From assembly GCF_003429105.1 (NCBI RefSeq), contig NZ_QVTD01000011.1, positions 153,073 through 217,072 of the forward strand: DNA of 64,000 bases. The letters are read 5' to 3'. The notes beneath the pieces were generated by a model, which was not told the DNA's origin, searched no databases, and worked only from the letters and a program-made list of their open reading frames with translations. Position 1 is the first letter of the stretch. Each line of letters opens with the position of its first letter. Of this stretch, positions 36,401 to 44,828 are shown piece after piece. This DNA is from Peribacillus glennii (lineage in GTDB: Bacteria > Bacillota > Bacilli > Bacillales > DSM-1321). The translations under genes were made by a program, and so were the position numbers.

Positions 36401-36978
36401 ATGGGCTTGCTTTACAAATGCTCACTTACCTGGATATCGTTATTACCCACTCGCAGTCCCTGATCGGGAAAGAAGCATTTCCTGCAGGCGTGCTTTACTT
36501 CCATGTCCACAATCCGGTGTTGAACACAAGCGGCATGGTCGGGATGGATGAAATAGAAAAAGGGATTTATAAGAGCTTCAAAATGAAGGGGCTGCTGCTC
36601 GGAGAACAAAATATCATCCGGCTGATGGACCGGTCGCTTGAAACGGACGGCCCAAAGTCTTCAGACGTGATTCCTGCCGGTTTTAAAAAAGATGGTTCTT
36701 TACAATCAGCATCAAGGATTGCAAGTACAGAAGAATTTTCGATCCTGAAAAAACACGTCCGCAAAGTCTATGAGGATGCAGGCAACTCCATCGTAGAAGG
36801 AAAGGTCGATATAACACCTTACAAATTGAAGGATCGGACTCCCTGCACGTTTTGTTCTTTTAAATCCGTCTGCCAATTCGACCAGTCGCTTGCGGAAAAC
36901 CAGTTTAGGAATTTACTGCCCAAAAAGCAGGCCGATGTATTGGAAATGCTGAGGAAGGAGGCGGAAGATAATGAATAA
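33484..36978 (+). CDS. addB: AddB subunit of the AddAB helicase-nuclease
   Basis: Subunit of the ATP-dependent helicase/exonuclease that resects double-strand breaks and recognises Chi (the RecBCD counterpart). 1164 aa. Walker A G-R-T-G-T-G-K-T is at residues 8-15. Near the C-terminus a RecB-type nuclease domain has L-D-Y-K-S-S, and an iron-sulfur cluster is indicated by C-P-F-S-H-Y near residue 799 plus C-x-x-C-x5-C in P-C-T-F-C-S-F-K-S-V-C, the pattern that staples the nuclease domain in AddB. ATG 33484 follows 'gatggaggagg'. Overlaps addA by 8 nt. Confidence 0.95.
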   Translation: MSLRFILGRTGTGKTTNILDEIRGKLHGNPSGSPIIYLVPDQMTFLSEYKLATTPGLTGMIRSQVYSFTRLAWRVLQETGGMTRIHLDSVGANMLIRKIIEDKKDDLKMFRRSADKQGFIAQLEDMLTEFKRYCINPEDIKEFAEKKGSSGGLDAKLHDLEMIYRAFEDELAGKYLGSEDYFKLLVEKMASSPYIASAEIYIDGFYSMTPQELLIVKELIKLSKGVTISLTLDQPYKQNPPGDLDLFRQTGTLYHSICTEAANLGIIPEPDIVLSRAERFAGSPTLAHLEANFNVRPARTFLNGPDIAVAQAVNRRSEVEGTARTILKLVREENYRWKDIAILLRNGDSYHDLIHTVFRDYHIPVFVDAKRSMLNHPLIELIRSTLEILLTNWRYEPVFRSIKTELLYPIARNQNRMRERVDSLENFVLSHGVKGNKWTSKERWKYVRFRGLELEERAQTESEKRIEDDLNELKQMFTEPILRLSRRFKRAKNGREFCEALYLYLEDLHIPEKLDNWKFEAEDEGDLLAAREHEQVWNAVMELLDQFVEMLGNEMTSLKHFSAIIETGFETMKFSLVPPAIDQVLVANLDLSRLDDVKAAFVIGLTEGVLPGKAGEEGVFSDSDRETLSAEGLPIAPGSKIRLLDEEFTAYKAFMTPSQKLYLSYPFADEEGKTLLPSSYIKRVRDVLPDLDETLYMNDPSDLPASAQAEYAANFDVAISYLTAQLQLKIRNYPIDPLWWDVYNAYIDDKIMKPGAVRVLSSLFYENRAKQLSAGTSKKLYGDTITASVSRMEMFNSCPFSHYAAHGLKLRERKIFRLDAPDIGEMFHGALKLISDYLRDHDISWASLTKEQCLRLAKEAVDRLAPKLQNEILLSTNRHHYLKKKLENVIGRASMILSEHAKVSGFSPIGLELGFGKNGELPPLSFTLNNGTKMELIGRIDRVDKAEENEGVYLRVLDYKSSEKDLNISEVYYGLALQMLTYLDIVITHSQSLIGKEAFPAGVLYFHVHNPVLNTSGMVGMDEIEKGIYKSFKMKGLLLGEQNIIRLMDRSLETDGPKSSDVIPAGFKKDGSLQSASRIASTEEFSILKKHVRKVYEDAGNSIVEGKVDITPYKLKDRTPCTFCSFKSVCQFDQSLAENQFRNLLPKKQADVLEMLRKEAEDNE

Positions 36979-39900
36979 AACTAAAATCCCGGTTAAGCCG
37001 GCTGAGGTTACCTGGACAGATGACCAGTGGAAAGCGATCTGGGCCAAGGACCAGGATATCCTGGTAGCGGCAGCGGCAGGCTCAGGCAAGACAGCTGTTT
37101 TGGTAAACCGCATAATCCAAAAAGTTCTCGCAGAAGAGAATCCCATAGATGTGGACGAACTGCTTGTTGTGACCTTTACCAATGCATCAGCGGCGGAAAT
37201 GAGGCACCGGATCGGGGAAGCGCTTGAGAAGGCAATTGATGAAAACCCCCGTTCACAGCACCTTCGAAAGCAGCTGAGCCTGATTAACCGGGCCTCGATT
37301 TCTACGCTTCACTCCTTTTGCCTCGAGGTAATCAGGAAGTATTATTATCTTACTGAAATCGATCCCGGCTTCCGGATAGCAGATTCTACCGAAGCGGAAC
37401 TGCTCCGTGATGAAGTCATGGAAGAACTGTTCGAGGAACAGTATGGCCAAAGCGATAATGACCGCTTTTTTAAGCTGGTTGATGCGTTTACCAGCGACAG
37501 GAATGATTCAGCCTTGCAAAACATGGTCCGCTCGCTGCATGACTTTTCAAGGTCGCATCCAGACCCGAATCTCTGGCTGGATCATCTTATCAAAATGTAT
37601 GAAGTCGACGAAAATGCGCTTATCGAGGATCTCTACTTTATCGATGCTTTGAAATTCGATATCGGCTTACAGCTGCAAACGGCACATGATTTTCTGGAAC
37701 AAGCGATGGAACTGGCTAAAGTTCCGGGTGGGCCTGCGCCGCGTGCTGAAAACTTTATCGATGATCTCAGGATTGTCGATCAATTATCCAGGGCCCACGA
37801 GGAGTCATGGAACCAGCTTTACGAGTCGATGCAGACCTGGAAATTCTCGACTGCAAAACGCTGCTCCGGTGATGAATATAATAAAGAACTGGTTGATTTA
37901 GCGACAAAGCACCGCAACAAAGCGAAAAAAATCCTTGAGAATTTGAAAAGCGAGTTGTTCTCGCGCAGGCCAGAGAGCTATATTCATGACATCCGTGAGC
38001 TGAAAGGTTATGCGGAAACGCTTGTCATGCTTGTCAAAGAGTTTGATACGCGTTTTTTTGCAGCAAAGGCGGATAAGAATCTGGTCGATTTCGCTGACCT
38101 GGAGCATTACTGTCTGGATATCCTCACCGAATCGTCTGCAGATTCCAACAGATTGCCCTCGCAGGCTGCATTGGAATACCGCAGCAAGTTTAAAGAGGTG
38201 CTTGTTGACGAATATCAGGATACGAATCTTGTCCAGGAATCCATCATCAAGCTTGTGACAGCTGATGGGGAGGAAAACGGCAATCTGTTTATGGTTGGAG
38301 ACGTCAAGCAAAGCATTTACCGATTCCGCCTTGCTGAACCGAACCTTTTTCTTGGCAAGTACACACGTTTTACGCACGACGGTACCGAAACAGGCTTGAG
38401 AATTGACTTGAACCGAAACTTCCGCAGCCGCAAGGAAGTGCTGGATGGCACGAACTTTTTGTTTAAGCAGTTGATGGGTATCACTGTAGGAGAGATCGAT
38501 TACGACCAGGACGCCGAGCTTAAAAAAGGCGCTGCTTATCCGGAAGATAAAAATTATCCGGTTGAAATGTATTTAATAGACGGCAGCAACAAGGATGAGG
38601 CAGAAATAACTTTCTCCAATCCGGAATCGGAGAGCGATTCGCAGGACGCGGTTTTCGATGCGGAAGAATTGGAAAATGCCCAGCTGGAAGCAAGGATGAT
38701 GGCGAAACTCATTAGAAAGGCGATTGGTGAAAAACAGCAAATTTTTGATGCCAAAACGCAGAACTACCGCTCCATTACTTACCGGGACATTGTGATTCTG
38801 CTCCGTTCGATGCCATGGGCACCGCAAATCATGGAGGAATTTAAGAATCAAGGAATACCGGTTTATGCGAATTTGTCGACCGGCTATTTCGAAGCAACTG
38901 AAGTGGCAATCATGATTTCTTTGTTAAAAGTAATTGATAATCCACAGCAGGATATCCCGCTCGTTTCTGTTCTTCGTTCCCCGATTGTCGGCTTGGATGA
39001 AGAGGAATTGGCCAGGATCCGTTTATTCAATCCAGGAACATATTATGAGGCTATATCCGATTTTTTCAGGAAAGCAGATCCCGAAGAATTCGGCTTTCTC
39101 TATGAAAAGGTGTCATGGTTTACAGGGAAACTTGTCAAATGGAGAAAACTGGCGGCCCAGGAAGCTCTCTCCGATTTAATCTGGCTTTTGTACCGCGAAA
39201 CGGGATTTTATGATTTTGCCGGCGGGATGCCAGGAGGAAAGCAACGGCAGGCCAACCTCCGTGCCTTGTATGACCGGGCACGGCAGTATGAGTCGAGTTC
39301 TTTTCGCGGATTGTTCCGTTTTTTGCGCTTCATTGAAAGAATGCAGGAGCGTGGAGACGATCTCGGGGCTGCAAGGGCCTTGGGTGAACAGGAGGATGTG
39401 GTCCGGCTGATGACCATCCATTCATCTAAAGGGCTGGAGTTTCCTGTTGTGTTCATCGCCGGGCTCTCCAAGCAATTCAATATGATGGATATCCGGAAGT
39501 CGTACTTGCTTGATAAAGATTATGGTTTTGCTTCAAAATACGTAAATCCGGAGCTGCGGATCACATATCCGTCCCTGCCGCAAATCGCCTTCAAAAAGAA
39601 AAAACAGCTGGAAATGATTGCAGAGGAAATGCGGGTTCTTTATGTCGCATTAACGAGGGCAAAGGAAAAGTTATACTTGATCGGAACAGTAAAAGATGCG
39701 GAAAAAAGCGTACGTGAATGGACAGCGGGCCGGGCGGATTCCGGCTGGCTACTGAAGGATTATGTAAGGGCAGGCGCTAAAACCTATATGGATTGGATTG
39801 GCCCTGCGATTATCCGGCATTGCGACAGCGATGCCTTACTGGCTGGAACAGGAATCAGCGCAACCCGCAATGAAGACATCTACCGCCATCCATCAAGCTG

Positions 39901-40756
39901 GAAGATCGAAATCGTTCCGGGCATGGATTTGCAAATATTTAATGAGGAAGAAGCAATCGAACAGGAAAAGCTTCTTGAATCTGTGAAAAACTTTGAACAA
40001 GCTGATGCACAGTCAGAATACAAGGAAAAGATTGATCGCCAATTGAATTGGAGTTATCCTTTTGCTGATGCATCCATCCATCGCTCTAAACAGTCAGTAT
40101 CTGAGTTAAAGAGACAGGCTGAGCTGCGCGATGACGAAAGCTCGATGGAATTGCTCAGGAAATTTAAGCGGCCGATCCTAACACGCCCTTCCTTCATGCA
40201 GGAAAAGTCGCTGACCCCTGCTGAAAAAGGGACGGTTATGCATTTGATTATGCAGCATATTGATATGGGCAAACCGGTTACAGAACAAACCATAAATCAA
40301 TTGGCCGAAGATTTGATCAACCGTGAGCTCATGACAGAGGAACAAAAAGCTGCTGTAGATCCTGCCGTTATAGTAAGCTTCTTTGACAGCGAAATCGGGG
40401 GGCGTTTAAAGCGCGCTGCCATCGTCCGCAGGGAAGTGCCGTTTACCATGGCACTGCCTGCCCGTGAGGCTTACAGCCATTGGGAAAACGGGGATGAACA
40501 AATCTTAGTCCAAGGAGTCATTGATTGTATTTTCGAGGATAAAAACGGGATCGTGCTCCTCGATTATAAAACAGATGCGATAACCGGGAAATTCGCAAGC
40601 GGATTCGAAGGGGCCAGGAACATTTTGGCTGATCGATACCGGGTTCAACTGAAACTCTATATCCGCGCGGTTGAAACCATCCTAACCAGGAAAGTGAACG
40701 AAAGTTATTTATTCTTTTTTGATGGCGCCCATTTACTAAACATGAAAGACGGGTAA
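36971..40756 (+). CDS. addA: AddA subunit of the AddAB helicase-nuclease
   Basis: UvrD-like 3'-5' helicase with C-terminal RecB nuclease domain, 1261 aa. Walker A A-A-A-G-S-G-K-T is at residues 34-41; helicase motifs V-D-E-Y-Q-D-T-N (II), V-G-D-V-K-Q-S-I-Y-R-F-R (III), T-I-H-S-S-K-G-L-E-F and V-A-L-T-R-A-K (VI) are in order; nuclease motif V-L-L-D-Y-K-T-D lies near residue 1195. ATG 36971 starts inside addB with 'gaaggaggcgg' upstream. No sbcDC genes follow; a terminator and the oppositely oriented gerP operon do. Confidence 0.95.
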   Translation: MNKTKIPVKPAEVTWTDDQWKAIWAKDQDILVAAAAGSGKTAVLVNRIIQKVLAEENPIDVDELLVVTFTNASAAEMRHRIGEALEKAIDENPRSQHLRKQLSLINRASISTLHSFCLEVIRKYYYLTEIDPGFRIADSTEAELLRDEVMEELFEEQYGQSDNDRFFKLVDAFTSDRNDSALQNMVRSLHDFSRSHPDPNLWLDHLIKMYEVDENALIEDLYFIDALKFDIGLQLQTAHDFLEQAMELAKVPGGPAPRAENFIDDLRIVDQLSRAHEESWNQLYESMQTWKFSTAKRCSGDEYNKELVDLATKHRNKAKKILENLKSELFSRRPESYIHDIRELKGYAETLVMLVKEFDTRFFAAKADKNLVDFADLEHYCLDILTESSADSNRLPSQAALEYRSKFKEVLVDEYQDTNLVQESIIKLVTADGEENGNLFMVGDVKQSIYRFRLAEPNLFLGKYTRFTHDGTETGLRIDLNRNFRSRKEVLDGTNFLFKQLMGITVGEIDYDQDAELKKGAAYPEDKNYPVEMYLIDGSNKDEAEITFSNPESESDSQDAVFDAEELENAQLEARMMAKLIRKAIGEKQQIFDAKTQNYRSITYRDIVILLRSMPWAPQIMEEFKNQGIPVYANLSTGYFEATEVAIMISLLKVIDNPQQDIPLVSVLRSPIVGLDEEELARIRLFNPGTYYEAISDFFRKADPEEFGFLYEKVSWFTGKLVKWRKLAAQEALSDLIWLLYRETGFYDFAGGMPGGKQRQANLRALYDRARQYESSSFRGLFRFLRFIERMQERGDDLGAARALGEQEDVVRLMTIHSSKGLEFPVVFIAGLSKQFNMMDIRKSYLLDKDYGFASKYVNPELRITYPSLPQIAFKKKKQLEMIAEEMRVLYVALTRAKEKLYLIGTVKDAEKSVREWTAGRADSGWLLKDYVRAGAKTYMDWIGPAIIRHCDSDALLAGTGISATRNEDIYRHPSSWKIEIVPGMDLQIFNEEEAIEQEKLLESVKNFEQADAQSEYKEKIDRQLNWSYPFADASIHRSKQSVSELKRQAELRDDESSMELLRKFKRPILTRPSFMQEKSLTPAEKGTVMHLIMQHIDMGKPVTEQTINQLAEDLINRELMTEEQKAAVDPAVIVSFFDSEIGGRLKRAAIVRREVPFTMALPAREAYSHWENGDEQILVQGVIDCIFEDKNGIVLLDYKTDAITGKFASGFEGARNILADRYRVQLKLYIRAVETILTRKVNESYLFFFDGAHLLNMKDG

Positions 40757-40780
40757 GATAGGGAAAGCTGGTCAATCACC

Positions 40781-40820
40781 AAGAAACGGCAGCATTTTCG
40801 CTGCCGTTTCTTGCTTTTTT
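40781..40820. terminator. strong bidirectional terminator between addA and gerPF
   Basis: 13-bp perfect stem 'aagaaacggcagc' / 'gctgccgtttctt' with loop attttc and T-run on the plus strand. Confidence 0.92.
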
Positions 40821-40829
40821 GATCCCTTC

Positions 40830-41048
40830 CTAATTATTTCCGGATACAGGCTGGTCAACGCCGCTTGCATTTATTACGTTGGTTCCGCTTATTCCGTTGG
40901 CTGTAAGAATGATTGCCCCTGTATTGGTCGCCCCGCTGCCTAAATGGGTTTTTGATGCGCTTTTAGGGGAAGTAGACAGGGAATCACCGAATTGGAGCGC
41001 TCCTCCGCTTACGTTAATAACTTGAACCGGTCCGACTATTGCTGGCAT
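40830..41048 (-). CDS. gerPF: GerPF spore germination protein
   Basis: 72-aa protein starting M-P-A-I-V-G-P-V-Q-V-I-N-V-S-G-G and carrying the shared GerPA/GerPF pattern (F-G-D-S, S-P-K-S, G-S-G-A-T-N-T-G). The GerP proteins lie in the spore coat/inner layers and allow germinants to reach receptors in the inner membrane. Last gene of the gerPABCDEF operon. ATG 41048 follows 'agggggtg'. Assigned as PF rather than PA by its position after gerPE. Confidence 0.88.
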   Translation of the reverse strand: MPAIVGPVQVINVSGGALQFGDSLSTSPKSASKTHLGSGATNTGAIILTANGISGTNVINASGVDQPVSGNN

Positions 41049-41098
41049 GGTATGCACCCCCTTTTCAGATGGATATAAGCATTTTTGGATAAGTTCAT

Positions 41099-41530
41099 TT
41101 AGGAAGGCTGGCTTCCATTTGTTTGAATGCTTGTTGAATCTGGGCCATTTTTGATCGCACGCCTTCCATTTAAAAGTTGACGGATATGCTTTACCCTTGA
41201 CTGCATGTATGCATGGCCTGTATTTCCCGCCGACACAACCGATGAAGCGGATACACCGATGATGTTGATACTCCTTACATCTATAAATGGTTGACTATTG
41301 ATAAAGAATGTGGTGACTGGCTCGACAATCGGCAGAAAGACGGCAGGGGAGGAAAAAATCCGGTATGGTAAGACTTCAGCTTCTTTCCCCAAGTAAACGG
41401 GTACCTGCCGCTGAACGGCAAATACATCTGCATAGCTTTCGATGCAGGAGCTGTCCCCGATTTGAAGGGTTGAACTGAATATTAACGTTTTGATTGACAG
41501 GTTTTCTATTTTTGAAATTCTCGAAAACAT
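41099..41530 (-). CDS. gerPE: GerPE spore germination protein
   Basis: 143-aa member of the GerPE family: M-F-S-R-I-S-K-I-E-N-L-S-I-K-T head, S-S-T-L-Q-I-G-D-S element near residue 19 and a beta-rich middle. It begins a single base after the gerPD stop. Position and size fit the fifth gene of the operon. As with other GerP proteins there is no catalytic motif; the role is structural permeability of the spore coat. Confidence 0.88.
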   Translation of the reverse strand: MFSRISKIENLSIKTLIFSSTLQIGDSSCIESYADVFAVQRQVPVYLGKEAEVLPYRIFSSPAVFLPIVEPVTTFFINSQPFIDVRSINIIGVSASSVVSAGNTGHAYMQSRVKHIRQLLNGRRAIKNGPDSTSIQTNGSQPS

Positions 41531-41531
41531 A

Positions 41532-41708
41532 TTATCCCTGTGGCACGAAAGGTACCAGAGCTCCGATGATCAAGGATTCAGGCGGGGTATCAAAAGCAGA
41601 CGAAAGCTGTATCGTATCTGCGTCCCCAATCAGAAACAAAGCAGCGCTTGAAATACCGATAACATCTATACTGCCAACATTCAGGCCACAGTTCGTAACA
41701 TTAAACAC
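41532..41708 (-). CDS. gerPD: GerPD spore germination protein
   Basis: 58 aa, M-V-F-N-V-T-N-C-G-L-N-V-G-S-I-D-V-I-G-I-S-S, typical GerPD. ATG 41708 overlaps the 3' end of gerPC by 8 nt and has 'ggagg' about 11 nt upstream. The longer frame from 41768 would lie deep inside gerPC and is not used. Confidence 0.88.
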   Translation of the reverse strand: MFNVTNCGLNVGSIDVIGISSAALFLIGDADTIQLSSAFDTPPESLIIGALVPFVPQG

Positions 41709-42312
41709 CATTTTCTTCATAGCCTCCTGGCTGCTTATTTGAATAAGCGGTAAAATTTTCAATGGCAAGGTGGATATCGTTTAGTATATTTTGGATAATT
41801 TTTTCTTTCATGTTATCGTGGTGTCCTGTTGTTCTTTCAGCAAGTGGAGTTTTGTTCAGGTACATTTCAATCCTTTGAGGAAGCTGCCTGAATACATCGC
41901 TTTTGATAAATTCACGATAAGAAGGATCAATTGGAATTGCTGTCTTTTTTTCGGTTTCAGCAATGATTTCATCCATTTGTGAGGATAGTGTTTGGGTTAT
42001 TTGCTGGATCATGGCATCCCTCTCCGGAAAAAGGTATGGCATTCCCGCTGAGACTCCATTTACTGCGAATTCGTCAAGTCCGGCAAGATCGTTTGGATTC
42101 AGCCCGATATTTAATGTGCCTTCCAAAGATTCCACCTTCAGTTGGTCAAATTTATATTCAATTCTTCCTACATTTACAGGGGGCTTTTTCTTTAGTTCTT
42201 CTATTTCATCCCTTAATATCTGCAGGTGATTTTCCAATTGGGCAATCCGTTTTTCCTGGGCAGCCAAATATCTTTGCATCTGGATCGTGTAGGAATAAAA
42301 TTCATGTTGCAT
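41701..42312 (-). CDS. gerPC: GerPC spore germination protein
   Basis: 203 aa, the largest GerP protein. The N-terminal part is a coiled coil (Q-M-Q-R-Y-L-A-A-Q-E-K-R-I and L-E-N-H-L-Q-I-L-R-D-E-I-E-E-L-K-K-K, residues about 11-45), followed by the family domain with L-N-I-G-L-N-P. GerPC is thought to organise or localise the other GerP proteins in the coat. ATG 42312 with 'aggtgat' 7 nt upstream is preferred over the upstream in-frame codon. Confidence 0.9.
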   Translation of the reverse strand: MQHEFYSYTIQMQRYLAAQEKRIAQLENHLQILRDEIEELKKKPPVNVGRIEYKFDQLKVESLEGTLNIGLNPNDLAGLDEFAVNGVSAGMPYLFPERDAMIQQITQTLSSQMDEIIAETEKKTAIPIDPSYREFIKSDVFRQLPQRIEMYLNKTPLAERTTGHHDNMKEKIIQNILNDIHLAIENFTAYSNKQPGGYEENGV

Positions 42313-42414
42313 AAGAACAATCACCTCACCTTTTACAAAAATACAGGCGCGCCTAGCCCATAATCCTGAAAACAGTATATGCAGCCTGCTTTATTTAGGT
42401 GAGGGTCTATATAC

Positions 42415-42624
42415 TTAATCTCCGCCAGGATCCCGAAACTGCGCAAGTGTCCCAGTTTCAGGCGGGGTTGCCTCGGGTGCAGGCCCTGTAAATCCTCCAG
42501 TATTAGCCAGTGTTGAGAGGGGTTTTATCACTCCTGCACTGCCAATCTGAAAAACAGAGGAATTCGCGATGCTGTTTATTTTGATCATATTTATATGGAT
42601 GGACTGCTGTATATGGAAAATCAT
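42415..42624 (-). CDS. gerPB: GerPB spore germination protein
   Basis: 69 aa starting M-I-F-H-I-Q-Q-S-I-H-I-N-M-I-K-I with the conserved S-N-S-S-V-F-Q-I-G-S-A-G-type segment (here A-N-S-S-V-F-Q-I-G-S-A-G) and a Pro-rich tail. ATG 42624 follows 'aaaaggagaga'. The much longer frame that begins at 42837 overlaps gerPA and is not the gene. Confidence 0.88.
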   Translation of the reverse strand: MIFHIQQSIHINMIKINSIANSSVFQIGSAGVIKPLSTLANTGGFTGPAPEATPPETGTLAQFRDPGGD

Positions 42625-42664
42625 CAGCGGGTCTCTCCTTTTCATCAAATTTGCATAACAAATT

Positions 42665-42886
42665 CTATACATTGAATGCCACTGGCTGGTCCACTCCGTC
42701 GCCGTCATACGTATTGGTCGCGCTTTGGTTATTATAAAGTGAAAGATTTCTCCCGGTGTTAAAGGATCCTGCGCCGGCAAAGGTTTTTGTGGTCGATGCA
42801 GGAGAGATTTTATAAACATCCCCAATATGGAAGACACCGCTGCTTCCGACGCTGACTACTTGAACTACTCCCACTATTGCTGGCAT
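42665..42886 (-). CDS. gerPA: GerPA spore germination protein
   Basis: 73 aa, M-P-A-I-V-G-V-V-Q-V-V-S-V-G-S-S, similar in plan to GerPF but with the GerPA-type end T-N-T-Y-D-G-D-G-V-D-Q-P. First gene of the operon. ATG 42886 follows 'tggaggg'. A sigmaK-like promoter is found 33-59 nt upstream, fitting mother-cell expression during coat assembly. Confidence 0.88.
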   Translation of the reverse strand: MPAIVGVVQVVSVGSSGVFHIGDVYKISPASTTKTFAGAGSFNTGRNLSLYNNQSATNTYDGDGVDQPVAFNV

Positions 42887-42918
42887 ATCATCCCTCCATT
42901 TGTGTTTTTGGTTTGCTA

Positions 42919-42945
42919 TATCCTATGTGTTTTTACAATTGATGT
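42919..42945 (-). promoter_or_regulatory. sigmaK-type promoter of gerP
   Basis: On the minus strand ACA (42945-42943), 15-nt spacer, CATAGGATA (42927-42919) matches the sigmaK consensus (AC; CATANNNTA). B. subtilis gerP is known to be sigmaK-dependent, so function is likely. Confidence 0.7.
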
Positions 42946-43105
42946 GATATTTGCCCTGTGAAAATTATGGCGAGCCGCAGGTGAATTTTCTAGAACGTTA
43001 TGACAAAATGCTATATAACAGCAATAAAGGGTACTGTTCTTAGCAAAAAGATATGTTAATATTAAATTAATTTAGAATATTATAGTTATTTCTGGAGGGG
43101 TTAAG

Positions 43106-44698
43106 ATGAATGTGCCATTAGTGCTGCCGCAATTCCTGGACAGAGCAGTTTCTTTATACGGAGAAAAAGAGGCGGTCTATTGCGATGAAAGAGTTTTTAC
43201 ATACGATGAATTAAATGGAAGAGTCAATCAGCTTTCTCATGGATTAAGGAATCTGGGAATAGCAAAAGGGGACCGGGTTGCCTATTTGGCGCCGAATACC
43301 GCTGAAATGCTGGAAGGGTTCTACGGGGTATTCCAGCTCGGGGCCGTTATGGTGCCGCTAAACACCAGGTTGACTCCTGACGATTATGTGTTTATTTTAA
43401 ACCATAGCGAATCCAGGGTCCTTTTTGTTGACCAGAATTTATACCACTTGATACAGCCCGTTAAGGAACAGCTGAAAACAGTTGAACATATCATCGTCCA
43501 CTATAAAGAACCGGACGTGAATGAAACCGGTTACAATGAATGGCTGGCCAGTTACTCATCAGAGCGTTTTAGCCGTGCCGAACTCCATGAAGACGATGTC
43601 TGCAGCCTGCTTTATACAAGCGGCACGACGGGAAATCCTAAAGGGGTCATGCTGACACACCGCAATAACTATCTTCATGCTTTAAGCACCATGCATCATT
43701 TACGGGTAAGCGATCGTGACGTTTACCTTCATGTACTGCCAATGTTCCATGTGAATGGCTGGGGCTCCCCTTTTTATTATACAGCAAACGGAGCGACCCA
43801 CATTTGCCTGAAGAAAGCTACTCCACAGGCCATATTTCAAGCAATGAAGGACCATAAGGTGTCTGTCCTGCATATGGCTCCAACGGTTTTGAATTCTCTT
43901 TTGCAATATAATGAAGAACATGCACCAGCATTGGACCAGGAGGTTCGGGTGGTGATTGCAGGTTCTGCACCGCCGCCGGCTTTTGTGACAAGGGTGGAAA
44001 AAGAACTCGGCTGGGAATTCATCCAGGTATACGGAATGACTGAGTCCACGCCGTTGAGCCTGATTTCCACCATTCGGCCCCAGCTGGCCAATTTGCCGCT
44101 CAAGGAACAGTACAGAATCAAAGCGAAAGCAGGCTATTCAATGATTGGCTCCGATGTCAGGGTAATCAATGACAATGGGGAAGAAGTGGCCCACGATGGC
44201 AAAGAAATAGGAGAAGTGGTTACAAGAAGCCATGGCGTCATGAAAGGCTATTGGAAAAATGAAGAAGCGACTATGGAAGCAATCAGGAATGGCTGGCTCC
44301 ATACCGGCGATATGGGGACAGTCGATGAATATGGGCATATCGATATTGTGGACCGGAAGAAGGATATCATTATCAGCGGCGGGGAAAATATTTCTTCCAT
44401 TGAGGTGGAAGGGGTGTTATATGAGCATCCGGGAATCCTGGAAGCCGCCGTTATTGCTGTTCCCCATGAAAAATGGGGAGAAACGCCGCATGCCTATGTT
44501 GTTTTAAGAGAAAACCAGAATATCAGCGAACAGGATATCATTGCCTTTTCAAGAGAAAAGCTGGCGCATTTTAAAGCGGTGACAGGTGTAACGTTTGTCG
44601 GAGAGCTGCCGAAAACGGCTTCAGGAAAAATCCAGAAAGTGCATCTCCGCAATGAATACTGGGAATCCTTTGGAAAATCGGGACGATTTGTGAACTAA
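43106..44698 (+). CDS. AMP-dependent fatty acyl-CoA synthetase
   Basis: Acyl-adenylating enzyme (530 aa) of the AlkK/medium-chain fatty-acid-CoA ligase type. P-loop Y-T-S-G-T-T-G-N-P-K-G near residue 174, adenylate-binding Y-G-M-T-E-S-T-P near 312, hinge D-R-K-K-D-I-I-I-S-G-G-E-N near 417, catalytic Lys in A-S-G-K-I-Q-K near 512. ATG 43106 follows 'tggagggg'. It differs from lcfB in hinge and N-terminal sequence, so its substrate range may differ. No FadR box was seen upstream. Confidence 0.88.
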   Translation: MNVPLVLPQFLDRAVSLYGEKEAVYCDERVFTYDELNGRVNQLSHGLRNLGIAKGDRVAYLAPNTAEMLEGFYGVFQLGAVMVPLNTRLTPDDYVFILNHSESRVLFVDQNLYHLIQPVKEQLKTVEHIIVHYKEPDVNETGYNEWLASYSSERFSRAELHEDDVCSLLYTSGTTGNPKGVMLTHRNNYLHALSTMHHLRVSDRDVYLHVLPMFHVNGWGSPFYYTANGATHICLKKATPQAIFQAMKDHKVSVLHMAPTVLNSLLQYNEEHAPALDQEVRVVIAGSAPPPAFVTRVEKELGWEFIQVYGMTESTPLSLISTIRPQLANLPLKEQYRIKAKAGYSMIGSDVRVINDNGEEVAHDGKEIGEVVTRSHGVMKGYWKNEEATMEAIRNGWLHTGDMGTVDEYGHIDIVDRKKDIIISGGENISSIEVEGVLYEHPGILEAAVIAVPHEKWGETPHAYVVLRENQNISEQDIIAFSREKLAHFKAVTGVTFVGELPKTASGKIQKVHLRNEYWESFGKSGRFVN

Positions 44699-44710
44699 TC
44701 CATCCCAAAC

Positions 44711-44744
44711 AAAACTGCCTTTTTTGTATAAGGCAGTTTTTTTG
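44711..44744 (+). terminator. intrinsic terminator after the acyl-CoA synthetase
   Basis: Stem 'aaaactgcct' / 'aggcagtttt' and T-run. Confidence 0.9.
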
Positions 44745-44828
44745 GTTTATGCCGAATTTGTCGAAAGAACCAAAGTATGATAAAGATAAAGATATACCGC
44801 GTTGGAAATGAATGGAGTGATTCTGCGA

